Source: Gracilaria vermiculophylla (Eukaryota > Rhodophyta > Florideophyceae > Gracilariales > Gracilariaceae). From it: a stretch of DNA of 64,000 nucleotides. The position numbers and the translations under genes were made by a program. Shown here in pieces: positions 30,592 to 41,536 of this stretch (the stretch's first letter is position 1; each line of letters starts with the position of its first letter). Below the pieces are notes generated by a model that did no database searches, was not told where the DNA came from, and saw only the letters and a program-made list of their open reading frames with translations. Where the stretch lies: positions 4,497,320 through 4,561,319 of the forward strand of contig JAHNZQ020000004.1 in the NCBI GenBank assembly GCA_019155205.2, in the 5' to 3' direction.

Positions 30592-31546
30592 GACGCGGCG
30601 CGGAAGCTCGACCTCGGCGAAAGAGGAAGACTAGAATATGAAAGAGGACGACCTGGGCGTTTGTAAGAGGCAATGCTCGCAGATGTCCCGCTGCACAAGG
30701 TAGCCTAGGTGATCGCCCGGCCGCGACTCCGAGGACGTGAGCGACAGTTCAGAGCGGTTCGGGTGCGACGGAGAAGACACGAGTGGAAAAGATATGCTGC
30801 TTGACAACAGCCTTTTGTTCGCCGATGCACGTGAGTCGCTGCCGTGGATGGTGTCGGTTCGCCTTCGCGCCCTGCTCCATTCGCGAGCGCCAATCATTGC
30901 GCCCCAAGTGGAAGAACAAGTGCGCTGCGGCCAATTATTTATTCGGGCCGCTGCTGCGCGTTATAAATCCACGAAGTGTTTGGATCACGTCCATCCTCGA
31001 GCACTAAGGCCAGGAGTGGCGCAGGGGTAAGGTGGCAATCATCTTTGCCGGGTGAGTCAACTTTCGCGGTGAACGCGAAGGTATGTGATTCTAAAGACCA
31101 CGGCTCTCCGTGTCGACTACTCCACAACCCGCGGGCGCATCGTCTGTTTTGGTATGGAAATATACACTGCGCGCTTGGGCATGGAGCGCAACATCAGTCG
31201 CTTCAAGCCCAAGCGCGCAGTCTATATTCTATGCCCTATTCAGCACTGGGATTGTGCCATTACATTACTTTACCACTGTGTGACTTTACTAAGCCTCGCC
31301 TCGGGACTCATACTGCAAGTAATGCCCCATAGCATCAAGAAAAAGAAAAGCAGCACATGAGCTCAGATGAAGTCCATGCGACCCCTCAACGTACAAAACC
31401 ATAAACATTCCACCCCTTCGTCCTCTTTCCCGCTCCTCTATTCCCACTTTTTCTGCTTGCCCCTCCACAGCGCGCAAATGCCCTGGAACAACGACTAAAG
31501 TACACCGTCGCATTTTCAAGCGCAAACAACTTGAACCAAATGTCCC
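30592..31546. promoter_or_regulatory. GPAT promoter region, with a possible small plus-strand ORF (31154-31360)
   Basis: The region upstream of GPAT has GCGCCAAT at 30887-30894. A 68-residue plus-strand frame starts at ATG 31154 (MEIYTARLGMERN, with a hydrophobic middle and KKKK near its end). A GTATGT donor-like site at 31081 would fit an upstream exon, but no first exon could be identified. The frame resembles no known family; it may be a small membrane-protein gene or chance. Confidence 0.3.
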
Positions 31547-31999
31547 CTATTCACCCTTCGTTCCAATCTTTTCATCCCGCACCGGCTTTTCTTCCCTTTC
31601 TAGCGGTTCTTCTTCCAAAGGGCACGAGTCCTCCACAATTGAACTTGACGGGAGCCGCCTCCTTGTCGTCGCCGGCCCCCCACTACTGCTACTACTGCTA
31701 TCGTTACTGCGTTTGTCATCGCCGTCGCCGCTGTCGTCCACTTCGCTTTCCGACGAGCTCTCATCCCAAGCACGTTTCTTATGGTACACACAACAACTTT
31801 TCGAGCTTCGCTTTCCTTCGTGCTCGTTATCATGAGTGTCGGAAGTCCATCGTACTCGTGGCCTCCGGTGCAGCTCCAGTCTAAGTAATGGCGTAGGTGT
31901 TTCGGTCACAGTTACTGTATGAGTCGAGCTTGCTGGCACCGGCCGCGCCGGCCTTAATCGTGATGCTCTTGCGCCGCGCGTTCTTCTCCCTGGATTCAT
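31547..31999 (-). CDS. PPP1R11: Protein phosphatase 1 inhibitor-3 (PPP1R11/YPI1) homologue
   Basis: 150 residues from ATG 31999. It has the order THTVTVTET, RPRVRWTSDTHDNEHEGKRS, SKSCCVYHKKRAWDESSSES, then an acidic/Ser-rich tail. This is the same order as in animal inhibitor-3 and yeast YPI1 (TVTVTET, KVEWTSDTVDNEHMG, RRSSKCCCIY). RVRW is the RVxF-type PP1 docking site, here with Arg where animals have Val/Glu neighbours. The family binds PP1 and controls its activity and assembly, often with SDS22. In humans, this Cys-rich segment is also linked to E3 ligase activity. The gene is convergent with the possible small ORF to its left. Confidence 0.92.
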   Translation of the reverse strand: MNPGRRTRGARASRLRPARPVPASSTHTVTVTETPTPLLRLELHRRPRVRWTSDTHDNEHEGKRSSKSCCVYHKKRAWDESSSESEVDDSGDGDDKRSNDSSSSSSGGPATTRRRLPSSSIVEDSCPLEEEPLEREEKPVRDEKIGTKGE

Positions 32000-32736
32000 T
32001 GCGCCATCAAACGGCAGGGTGATTTCCTTGCGATTTCTTTGCCGAGATGAGTTTCCGGTGATTGTATCTTGATTGGCAAATCTAGATCAGCTCGCCCACT
32101 GTGTAGATTAGGTAGACTGCGCAAGCAGCAAGGTAGTCGCCAACTGCACTACAATATCTGCAGCCAAAGAGCTTAGCGACGAGTATACTCCGTCGCCGCC
32201 CGCAAGCTTGCCGCTCGTGACCCTCTTCGGAACACCGAAATCTTCGAATGAACCACCGATGGCCTCCAACACTGCTGTGCACAGTTAGGGTTCCTGGTGA
32301 ACGAATGTGCGATTCTCTTATCAAGAACAAGGTTGCAGAGCAGCGCTGCACAAGAAATGAGAATGCTTTCTTCCGTATGTTGATCTAGGTTGAACCGGTT
32401 CGAGCCCTTCACGACTAATTGCTCTTTCTTGGGGAGTTCATTTGAACAGGTGCCCTGTACAAGGGTAGTGCTTTTGAACGAAGCTCGACCAGTAGCCCGC
32501 CATGAAATGTGTCTATTCAAATGATTATTACAGAACTGTGAGCCTCGGAAAATCAGAAAAATGATCAATGGGTCAAGAATTTCACATGTTAAAAAACGGC
32601 CCTGAGGGACATTAAAATTAATCCCCCTATCGGGACATTTACGAAAAGAATTGTCCAATAACTAAAATATTTCGTTCACCGGTGATATGCTGACATCTGT
32701 CGTTCAAGCTTCATAAATCAAGAATTGACGTACATA
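32000..32736. other. Transition from host genes to transposon-rich DNA
   Basis: About 740 bp. A reversed CCAAT box (TGATTGGC, about 32069-32076) may belong to the PPP1R11 promoter. A 161-codon minus frame (32173-32658) and an overlapping one (32082-32351) have Cys-rich helical segments, but neither matches a family convincingly. They may be remnants of a mobile-element protein. Confidence 0.3.
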
Positions 32737-34012
32737 CAGACTGTTTCAAAAACATACGACATGCTGTGAAATCTCAAAAAACTACCAAATGTATACTGTA
32801 CGCCTACAAAAATAGGTTTCAGAAAAAAGTAAAGTCAAAAAAACGTTTCAAAAACATATGATCATCAATAACAAATCTTTACTGCGCGACGCTCAATAGT
32901 TTATTTTGCATTCTTTTTGATGTTTAACGCTAATGAAACGTTTTGGCATCGAATTGATGTACTTTTCCACAGTTGAAACTGTTATAGATTTCCAGCAATT
33001 TTTAATACAGTTTTTGAGTTCAAAAACTGTCTAAAAATGCCTTTCATGCGCATAAACCATCCTCGCCAGCAGTCTTCAAACGTTTTCAATTGGGTTAAAA
33101 TCTGGTGCGCGCGCCGGTAATTCTAGAACAGATACTTCAGACTCCTGTAGCCAATTTTTGATTAAAGATGAAGTGTGTACAGGCGCAGTATCCTGTTGAA
33201 AAAAGAAAATTTCTTCATGAAAACATAAACCGAGCGGTAAAAAATAACTTTATAGAACTTCTTGATATTTTTACGCACTCATGTTTGTTTCAATGAAGGC
33301 AATTTCAGTCAAACCTTTTTTAGAAATACCTGCCCAAACCATTACAGAGCCTCTACATGAATGCCTGGTATAAACTTCATGACGTTGTTTACGAAGATCG
33401 TGCCAATAAAATTTGTAGCAATCTGGTCCGTCCAAATTAAACTTTTTTTCATCATTAAGAATAATATTTTCCCATTTTTTTCTCCATTAAGCTTTTCCAG
33501 CACACCTGACAATCCTCTTGGGCTTGTGATGGTCTTGAAGAAAGGAAGTGTTTTTTTTTTTTTTTTTTAATAAGTTTGTGCTGTTTATCTGCCTCCATAT
33601 ATATGATTTGGGAACGTTGAGATTAAGATTAATTCTAATTGTTTCGCACGATACTTTTCCTTTGTACAGCTCCCTTTTTAATACCTCTCTTATCTACTGG
33701 TCTGAGCTTCTCTGGGCGTCCAGAAGATGATTTTAAGCACTATAGAGTCGGGTTTTATAGAAAAGTAGCAATTGTGACCCTAAAACGCTTCACTTTTTTA
33801 GCGATAGCACTGTAGGAATGTTTCTTGGCGTTTAACTTAACGATTTGAAGCTGTTTATGCTTGAAAAGTGGCGGGCGTCGAGCCATTTTTATTATAAAGA
33901 AGACGGTGTACATATCTTTTTGAAACGATTCTACCTAGACTATGTGCAAAATCTAGTCTACAGTACAGTTTTGGCGCACTTTTGAGGGGTAATATGTTTT
34001 TGAAACGCACTG
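32737..34012 (-). mobile_element. Tc1/mariner-type DNA transposon, degraded
   Basis: 1276 bp flanked by TA on both sides (32735-32736 and 34013-34014), the Tc1/mariner target. Terminal inverted repeats begin CAGACTGTTTCAAAAACATA on the left and, on the other strand, CAGTGCGTTTCAAAAACATA on the right; they differ mainly at positions 4-6. The inner part encodes a broken transposase on the minus strand. The TIR sequence and length are in the range of Tc1-like elements. Confidence 0.88.
32893..33886 (-). pseudogene. Tc1-like transposase, disrupted
   Basis: The start MARRPPLFKHK at 33886 leads into a helix-turn-helix region (NAKKHSYSAIAKKVK). Downstream are RGSVMVWAGISKKGL, then QQDTAPVHTS (second catalytic Asp region) and PDFNPIENVW (third catalytic region). 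It ends near 32893 after HQKECKINY. About 994 bp fits a full-length Tc1 transposase of about 330-340 residues. It is broken by in-frame stops and by frame changes, including a T run at about 33550-33568. It should not produce active protein. Confidence 0.85.
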
Positions 34013-34755
34013 TATGTTAAAAATGGGAATTACAATCTGATGAGCTTTCTAAAAAGCCCTTCGCACCACTGACTTTTCCGCTTCACGAGATCCTAGAAAG
34101 TGTTTCCCTAGATATAGAGTAAAGATGCAATATACTGTTAATTTTTGTATGTAAATATATATCGATGACAGTACCAACATCACTGTTTGTAAAGTAGTAC
34201 TAAGGGTAGTCTTTTTTCGACTGCATTACTTATTTATTATTCTTGTGATCTATGATTTATTTGTGTAGGAGAAAGATCCTTGAAAAACTTTGACTATTCA
34301 GAATTGGTTCACATTTTGATTGTTTTTGTAATGCTCGTGGTCTCAGGATCCCTCGGCTCTGATAAATGATCATATTTTGAACCACAAATAATCTTCTGTT
34401 GACCATTTTTGAAGGAAAAATTAAACTCGGTACAAATTTTTACCTGCTGTGAAAGAAAACCAAAAGTAGGTAATGAAATCCGCAACAACCTATTTCAACG
34501 TGACAAAGGCGACGCTTTATTCTTAGACAGGTCGATGATTTTCCCTATGCTTTTTTTCTATTTCGGTCTAATTCGCCTAGAAGCAGCTCCGAACTGCGCC
34601 AAGCGACCTATTCTACGACAGGTACCGTTACCATAATAGCGATAAGTCTTACACGCGCCCAATTACTCGATGGATTAAATTAGCACATGTTACACCTTTT
34701 TCACCGCTCTCAATTGACGGCCTCGTCATTGTAAATGTTGAAGAGTATTTTTTTC
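34013..34755. other. AT-rich region next to chromovirus D
   Basis: About 740 bp, AT-rich, no coding frame of interest. It lies where the 3' untranslated part and 3' LTR of element D would be expected. No LTR was identified for D, so this is only a placement guess. Confidence 0.3.
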
Positions 34756-35595
34756 TATAATGTATTTTAAAAACACTTTCTTGAGTTTATTAACTGCATC
34801 AACAAAATCTTTTGTTGACTGCCAGTGTGCGTCATGCGTAGTCGAGATTACAAAGAGTGTGAGCCATTGGAAGCCTTTTCCCTGCTTGCTATGAGCCTGA
34901 ATTCGATCTACCTTGGAAAGATTTTCTCTCTCCCTTCCTCCAATGGTTGACTGCGTACATCGAATAGGTTACACGGTATCCGTAGGCTGAGACCTATGCA
35001 GTGCCGTAAGCAAGACATATACCACCGTATGCGTTCGAATGTGGCTTGGAAAGATGAGTTTAACTGCGTTCCTGCCTATCAATTCCAAGACGAGAAACGT
35101 ACTCAACCTTCGAGCTACCAGTTTGTGGGACTTTTCAGTCTCAGAGTAAGAGTGGCGAAAACCCTTACGAGAAATCCAGACCTCATCACCAGCCTTTGAG
35201 GCAGGTTTCATGAAGTGCGTGGGTGCCTCTGCCGCCTGTCTAGAATCTGCGAGCTCTTAAGTGTATCCAGCATCATCTGCGACTGCTTTCAATCAGTCTA
35301 TGAAATCTGAAAGAGCTGCTACACAAAACTAGACTAATTCAAACTATCCAAGGGAGCTACTGACTTCCTCTCCAAGTGAATTTCACCCCGAGGAAGACTA
35401 AGGTCTTGAGAAAAGGCAGTGCTGTACGCAAGCACTGCACTCGGAAGCAACACATCCCAATCCGTCTGTTCAAACTAACAAAAGCATCGAATGTACTTTT
35501 TCACCATTCAATTCATAACTTCTGATGCTCCATCTGTCCGAGGGTGTCTAGCCGATGACTGTCGCGTACGTATCCTTCAAAACTTTATAAGAGAT
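34756..35595 (-). pseudogene. Chromovirus D: integrase distal core, C-terminal part and chromodomain
   Basis: On the minus strand, starting near 35595: SSARHPRTDGASEVMN, typical of the Ty3 integrase core just before the catalytic Glu region; then DWDVLLPSAVLAY. At 35211-34969 comes AGDEVWISRKGF and AVKLIFPSHIRTHTVV, the integrase C-terminal module. Past a stop, SKQGKGFQWLTLF and DAHWQSTKDFVDAVNKLKKV (about 34756-34920) resemble a chromodomain, which places D among chromoviruses. The frame is broken in several places. Confidence 0.82.
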
Positions 35596-35825
35596 TATAG
35601 TATAGTGGGTTCTAAGGTGATATTGTTGTGTGGCTTTTGCAATGGGACGTTCCTATGAGCATCTTCACTGGCGACAAGAGAACGGCCATCAAATCACCAA
35701 AACGTGTGCACGTGCCTTCCGTTTATTGGCGCAAACCTTTTTGCTTATTTGCTTTTTTGCTCCTTACCCTACCATCTCCAACGGGCGGGAAATCTGAGTT
35801 TCATCACCGCCTCAAGCTGCGTCAG

Positions 35826-37121
35826 ATGTCAAACTCTCTGATCGTCGAGGAACAAGATGAAGTTCTCAATGAGCTCACACAAGAATTGCTCAGTAGCAGT
35901 GATTCTGAGAGTGAGGAAATAAACCATGGAGGTTCTTCCGTCGGTAGAGCAGTAAACATTGACCGTGAAAGACAGAAAGGTCATCAACAGCTCTACAAGG
36001 ACTACCTTGCCAATAACTCTGTGTATACCGAAGTGCATTTCCGTCGTAGATTCTGTATTTCCCAGAACCTGTTCCAAACTAAAAGTGAAAAACTTGGAAC
36101 CCAAGACCACTACTTTCTACAAAGGCCTGACTGCAGAGGAATAAAAGGGTTCAGCACGGAACAGAAGATCCCAGTCGCACCCCGCCTTTTTAGCTTATGG
36201 ATGCGCCGCGGACGGCGTAGACGAATATGTTCGTATGGCGCAATCCACAGCAGCCGGGTCCTTGACAAACGTTTGTCAATGTGTGATTGCCGGCTTTGGT
36301 GAGGAATTCTTACGAGTTCCTAACGCCACAGATCTTGCATGCATACTAAGGAGAAATCGTCATAGGGGGTTTCCGGGTTTGATTGGGAGAATTGATTGCA
36401 CAAAATGGTAATGGAAAACTGTCCAGTAGCATGGAGGGAACAATATCAGGGCAAAGAACGGAAACGAGCTGTAACTCTGAAGTTCATAGCGGATGATAAT
36501 CTTTGTATTTGGCATGCATTCTTTGGAACACCTGGTAGCGAAAACGATATCAATGTACTCGAAACATCGCCAATCCTGAACAAAATAGCGGATGGATCTT
36601 TTCCATCAAAGGTTTCCGACCTTTTGAGCGGGAAGGAAAGAGAGGTACCTTATTTTCTATGTGATGGTGTGTATCCAATTTACCCGTTATTTGTGCACAC
36701 TGTTCACGAACCAGTTACAAAGAAAGAGAAACTGCTGGCAGAATGGCAAGAGAGAAGGCGAAAAGATGTTGAACGAGCATTTGGAGTTCTACAAGGGCGA
36801 TGGCACATACTTTGCCGCCCGTCAAGGTTCTGGACTGTGAGATCGTTAAGAAATGTTATGTATTTTTGCATAATATTGCATAATATGATGATTGAAGAAG
36901 GGCTATCGGAAGAAGAGATAATGTTGCCGGACTCAACTGCGATCCAGGAAGAAGAAAAGCACTTTGGACATCCGGTGTGGGCTGAGTATAACTTTCACGG
37001 ACTTGAAGGTACGGTTGCAGGTTTATGTCAGGGAGAAGAATTTCTACGAGATGAAGAAAAGCAGCGAAGTTTGCAACACGATGTCATGGAACATTTACGG
37101 AGTTTGCATGGAAACACGTAA
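35826..37121 (+). pseudogene. HARBI1-like (PIF/Harbinger) transposase, frameshifted
   Basis: ATG at 35826, after the LTR and TIR. The N-terminal part has VYTEVHFRRRFCISQNLF and HYFLQRPDC, typical of plant-type Harbinger transposases. At about 36186 the frame shifts by one base; the new frame reads ADGVDEYVRMAQSTA and GFPGLIGRIDC up to a TAA (KW-stop-WK). The first frame returns near 36396 with CPVAWREQYQGKE, WHAFFGTPGSENDINVLE and RRKDVERAFGVLQGRW. The three acidic residues (IDC, ENDIN, DVERAF) match the DDE triad. Two frameshifts and one stop inactivate it. Confidence 0.9.
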
Positions 37122-38221
37122 ATGAAACTGTCTCCCCAGAGAGCATTACTGCGTTGTTGAAAGACGCGACCCCACTCAACAGCAGATTCCTTTCTCAGGC
37201 GCTCGCGTGAGTTCCTTCGCTTGCAGCCTTGCTCCGGCGCCCTGCTTGCTTGTGACACTTTTGTAGGGTTCGTCGAAGTTTTTTGCAATCTGAGCCCACA
37301 AACAAGACCGTCAAAATGCAACGTTTCCGGCTTCGACGCCTCCTCTGTAGAAGTCAACGCAATAGAGTCAGACGGGACGGACAGGGTGGCACTTTCCTTG
37401 CGCATTCTTTTCGCTGCCGGTTCCTTGTTTTGCCCTTCTTCGTTAAGGTTATCGACTACGCGTTTGCGGCAAATGCGGAAGAACTCTACGGCTTCAGGGC
37501 TTCTATCGGCAGCGGCCGTGAACAAGGCGATGTCATTGTGCCTCTGGATCTCGTCAGCACGTTTCTGTTGCAGAGCAAGGGCTGCTCTTGCCAACTTTAG
37601 CTTTTCTTCTTTGTGCCTGGTTTCCAAAAACTCGGCTTTGGCACACTTTCTTCCTTTGGGACGTTCTTTCTTTTCCCGAACAAGTATCGGTTCAACATCA
37701 ATGTCGCTATTACACTCTTCTTTCTCTTCTCCTGCATCTGACTTGGCCTCCTTGCAAAACGTCTCTGAGACTGCGTCTGCGCTTTGTATCTCCGTAGAAA
37801 GCTTTGTGTGAGATCGTAGTACCTCCGAGGCACCTCTAAATTTGAATAGTTCTCCGACGTCATCTTTAGGTGAATTCATCTTAACGCCGTTGTAATGTGC
37901 TGTTGCCATTCGTATTTAGTCGTTCTCTTTGTACCCTGATGGGTTAAGACGAATAACGCGCAAGTAACCACCAGAAAAAACAGTACACTTTGTTATTAAA
38001 AGCTTAACTCGATTGCGTATGGATTCGTTCGATCGTGTAATGCTGTTTGCTAGCTTAAAAATGTCGTTGTAAAGCTTTGCGACGCTTTCGAAGAACAGCT
38101 TCTTCTTCCGATCTGTTCCCAAGATGGGATCTTTGGAAGTTTTGATGTAGGCTTTGGCCACAGCAGTGTCTTCCGGATGAAAAAAGCTGGGACCTCCTGT
38201 TGAAGTTTTTTTAGCTTCCAT
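37028..38221 (-). pseudogene. Harbinger-associated Myb/trihelix (NAM-associated type) protein, one in-frame stop
   Basis: ATG at 38221. The first part has FHPEDTAVAKAYIKTSKDPI, LFFESVAKLYNDIF and SIRNRVKLLI, a trihelix/SANT-like DNA-binding fold. A single TAA at 37916-37918 interrupts it, and the same frame then continues with MATAHYNGVKM and FKFRGASEVLRSHTKL. Further on, a charged helix (KAEFLETRHKEEKLKLARAA) and EAVEFFRICRKRV resemble the NAM-associated C-terminal domain. In Harbinger elements, the partner protein helps bring the transposase to the nucleus and the TIRs. Apart from the stop, the frame is open to 37028. Its end overlaps the convergent transposase end by 94 bp. Confidence 0.78.
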
Positions 38222-39050
38222 CTTGTGATATCTTGTCTCTCGTTATGCAATTGGGTCGTATGGAGGTTGGAAGTCCCTGTACAGATGGAGATGGAAGTAA
38301 TAGAGCGCTAGAAGGAGTGTGTTTCGGTTTGTTGGCGCCAAAACGAACTCGTCTTGGCCAGTTAAACTTTTGCACGTGGATACTTATTTTTCCCAGGAAA
38401 TTTGAACAGGTTCCGATTTCTGAACCAAATGACAAGCATTTGGTTCGGATTTCTGAACCTGTTCAAAAATTTGCTTTCTTTTTTCTCCCGTTGGAGATGA
38501 ACTGCGAAGCAAAAAACAATTTTACTGTTTTGCTCAGTCCCGGTGGAGATGCTCTAAGGAGGGCTCGTATATTATTATCTGAGCCACGTGGTGCATAATC
38601 CGGCCCACGTGCGCTAAAGTACCCTTGTGGAACGTTAAAATTTAGATTTATTTTGTTTTATTGGTGCAGGTAGTTACTACAGTACTGCGACCTGCCGAGG
38701 CGGGCCTTCGGCGTGGTACTTAACCTGCTGGTCGATCTTAACTTCTGGGGAAGTAAACCAAGCACCCTTGAGTCTTCTTTTACCTTTCCGATTGGAGACT
38801 CTCGTCGATCACCCTCAGGCTTCTGAGCCGCCGATTCCCAGGTCGCATCATAGCAGCGCCTGTAGAAGCATTGTCCGCCCAGTGAACCTCTCCCTCCACT
38901 TGGTGTTTGCAGACCCTCTTTAAGAGTCTCCCCGGCTCGCGACAGGGACTCCCGGGGACCACCTTTAGAAAATCGTACCTTTGGAGTCAACAAATACTCC
39001 AAACGGACTTTGTGCAATACCGCCTCGAAATGAGAACTGAGGGTACCACA

Positions 39051-39644
39051 GCGATGTCCCAAATTCAGAGATAAAACGTGGATCACAATCAGAGATGATG
39101 GAGTCAGGAAGGCCATGGTGCGGAAAATGTTGGCGAAGAAGGCTCTTGGGATATTTGGGGCTTTGTTTGTTTCCCCACAAGCCACAAACTGAACTCTTCT
39201 GGATAGTCTGTTGACCAAAGTGGCAATTTCATCAAAACCCCGATCAGTGCGCGGGAATTTCACATTCTAATGAGTAGCGATCATACCTCATCTTGGCGTC
39301 GAAAATGGAAGCGGGGTAGGATCATTCAGCGTCTGTCCATGAAAATCTTTCTGTTGCTAGCAAGTATAACTCTCATCGCAATATTGCTTGACATATTTCG
39401 CCTTATGATTTCCATCGTATTCGGCCAGACGAGCAAGGGTCTTGGCAAATGCGAAGTGACCGCCCATTTTGTAGTCATGCGCCTTTGCCAGAATCTTTCG
39501 ATCACAGTTCAAAGGCACAGGGCTTCCCTTTTTACAGAAAACGCCAATCTTCTCCCGAAAATGATGGCAATAAAAATTCCAGCCATTTGCACTGTTTAGC
39601 TTTTTCCGGCCATTTTCCATATACTGCGGTACCAATTGGGCCAA
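39051..39644 (-). pseudogene. Chromovirus D: integrase zinc region and proximal core
   Basis: From 39644 downwards: ILAKAHDYKMGGHFAFAKTL, the integrase zinc-binding region (with a later Cys pair that is imperfect). Then PRTDRGFDEIATLVNRLSRR, the start of the core with its first catalytic Asp nearby, and, in another frame, HGLPDSIISDCDPRFISEF with the second catalytic Asp. The reading is cut at 39050 by the solo LTR. Confidence 0.85.
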
Positions 39645-39912
39645 ATAAATGTTCGGAATCGTATTGGAACATTTACTGCTTCAACGACCAGAAGGAAGAA
39701 TATATGCAGTGATTGTTATGAACGGTAGGAAGATCAGGAATTTGGGATAGGAGTCGCCATGAACATGCAATTTCTTATTGACGAAGGTAACTTTTCGAAT
39801 ACTAAAGTTAGCTGAAACACCCAGCCAATGCGCTTCACGACGATTCAAGGACTTCTTTGAAGGCAAATTTTCTTCGACTTGATTATCCGTAAACGCATCA
39901 AATCAGGTACCC

Positions 39913-41536
39913 TTAAGGTAGCACCGGAATCTCTGTAGAGCAAATACAAGCGCCAATAGCTTTCGTTCGTTTTGCGGTATAATTCTGCTCTGCAGGAGTC
40001 AACTTGCGGGAGGTGTAGGCAAGAACGTGCTCTTCTTTGTCATCATTCAGCTGTGTTAGCGTGGCACCAATTGCATACTGCGATGCATCCATGTGCATAT
40101 GAAATATCTGAGACCAATCTGGAATAGCAAGAACCGGAGCTGAAATACGAGCTTTCTTGACATCCATAAAAGCTCGCTTTTATCCATAATTCCAATTCTT
40201 AAGAAATTGACCTTTTCTGGTAAGATCCAGGAGTGGAGCGGCAGGCAAAGAAAACTGAGGAATGGAGCGCCTGAAAAAATGTACCAGACCAAGAAAGCTT
40301 CGTAATGCCGTGACATTGATTGGCTTAGGCTAATTTCGGACAATCCCTACACTACCAGGGTGGACAGACTGTCTGTCACCACCAACCTTCAATCCAATAA
40401 ATTCCATCTCCGATGCCATAAAAGAGCACTTCTTGGGTGATGCATATATTCGATGCTTTCTCAAACGCTCGAAAACTGACCGGACATATATCAGATGTTC
40501 CGCACGCGCTCGACTATATGTCAAAATATCATCAGTTGTTGCCAGCTGGCGCATGCTGGCGCTCAGCCCCTAGCTCAATATTCGAAGGGTTATGTTGAGC
40601 AGGGATGCAAACTTAGTTTGAATTCAGTTTGTCTTCTAGACTACGCTAGCACTACACCATCCTCCCGCCCTTCAAGTTCGTGACTCTTCGCTCAGTCTTA
40701 GCACGACGGCCTCCGCCGTCACTGCAAAACCCAGGAACCATCTGTTTCCATTCAGGGAACACCTTCGTTTCCATTTCTCTGCTTTGGGAACTACCTGTTT
40801 CCTATCGCATCCGAGCCCCTGCTCAACTTCTTGGAAATCAATCGCCCTGCTTAATTTTCTCTTTGAAGCCTTTGAGTGGACCTGTCGACCAGACAAGCCT
40901 TTGCCTGCCACACAATGTAGACAACCAAAAACCGATCGATGAAGATGTGCGGAACTCTATTTATGAGAGTTTGAAACGATGTACGGGAATTGCATATTTC
41001 CATCAGCATCACTAAATACTTGAACGAGCTATTTTTGTGTTATATGCTGTTTCCTTTACATCAGAGGATCGGAGACGGATTTGAGGAAACTCAGTTTTCA
41101 AATCCAACTTAGAAAAGTAAAGAGCCTGTTCGAGACGATCGAATAGTTCGTCTCACCGAGGCAAGAGAGCGTTACTTTGCTAGATAATACCATTCAGTGC
41201 TCAGTTGCCCATCTCTGATTGCAACGCACGGACCAGTTCCATCACAAAAAAGAGGGCTCCATGAGGGGAACAACTAGGACGAGTCTCACCGAAATGAAGA
41301 GGCTTTTCAACATCCTTCTGCACTGCGACTAACTCGGCTGTAAAAATCATGTACGGAGCACGGTGTGGAGGCCTGGCGTCTGGCAACAGTTCAATCTCAG
41401 GATCAATTTCTCGAGAGAGCGGAAGGCCCGGAGGGATTTCATCTTGAAATACATATGCAAATTCCTCAAGCAAAGAACGTAGCTCTGGATCCTGAGTATT
41501 CAAAAGTTCGGCTTTTTGGGTCCACCTCGTCTCCAA
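39913..41536 (-). pseudogene. Chromovirus D: reverse transcriptase and RNase H
   Basis: Frames on the minus strand: EEFAYVFQDEIPPGLPLSRE and DPEIELLPDARPPHRAPY (RT N terminus); later TTDDILTYSRARAEHLIYVR and FERLRKHRIYASPKKCSF (palm; the YxDD motif reads ATTDD). At 40167-39913 comes AIGATLTQLNDDKEEHVLAY and TSRKLTPAEQNYTAKRTKA, the RNase H region. Multiple frameshifts and stops separate these pieces. The order and spacing are those of a Ty3/gypsy pol. Confidence 0.87.

Larger units (their letters stand above)
35657..38554 (+). mobile_element. PIF/Harbinger DNA transposon inside the solo LTR
   Basis: 2898 bp. Left end GAGCATCTTCACTGG and right end (other strand) GAGCATCTCCACCGG form terminal inverted repeats. 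A further inverted segment, CATCTCCAACGGG, lies near 35775 and, reversed, near 38490. The flanks TAT (35654-35656) and TAA (38555-38557) fit the TWA target duplication of this superfamily, with one base changed. It carries the usual two genes in convergent arrangement: a DDE transposase (+) and a Myb/trihelix-type DNA-binding protein (-). Confidence 0.9.
35596..39050 (+). mobile_element. Solo LTR of the A/B family, split by a Harbinger element
   Basis: The LTR's first 61 bp (35596-35656) and its remainder (38555-39050) join exactly across the Harbinger element. Together they align to the LTRs of elements A and B and end GGGTACCACA. The flanks GAGAT (35591-35595) and GCGAT (39051-39055) agree at four of five positions, as a 5-bp target-site duplication should. 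The insertion lies in the integrase core of chromovirus D. No internal retrotransposon sequence remains, so this is a solo LTR. Confidence 0.85.

Noticed and set aside
32082..32658. Possible transposase remnant on the minus strand
   Set aside because: A faint resemblance to DDE transposase C termini, but no catalytic motif; left unassigned.
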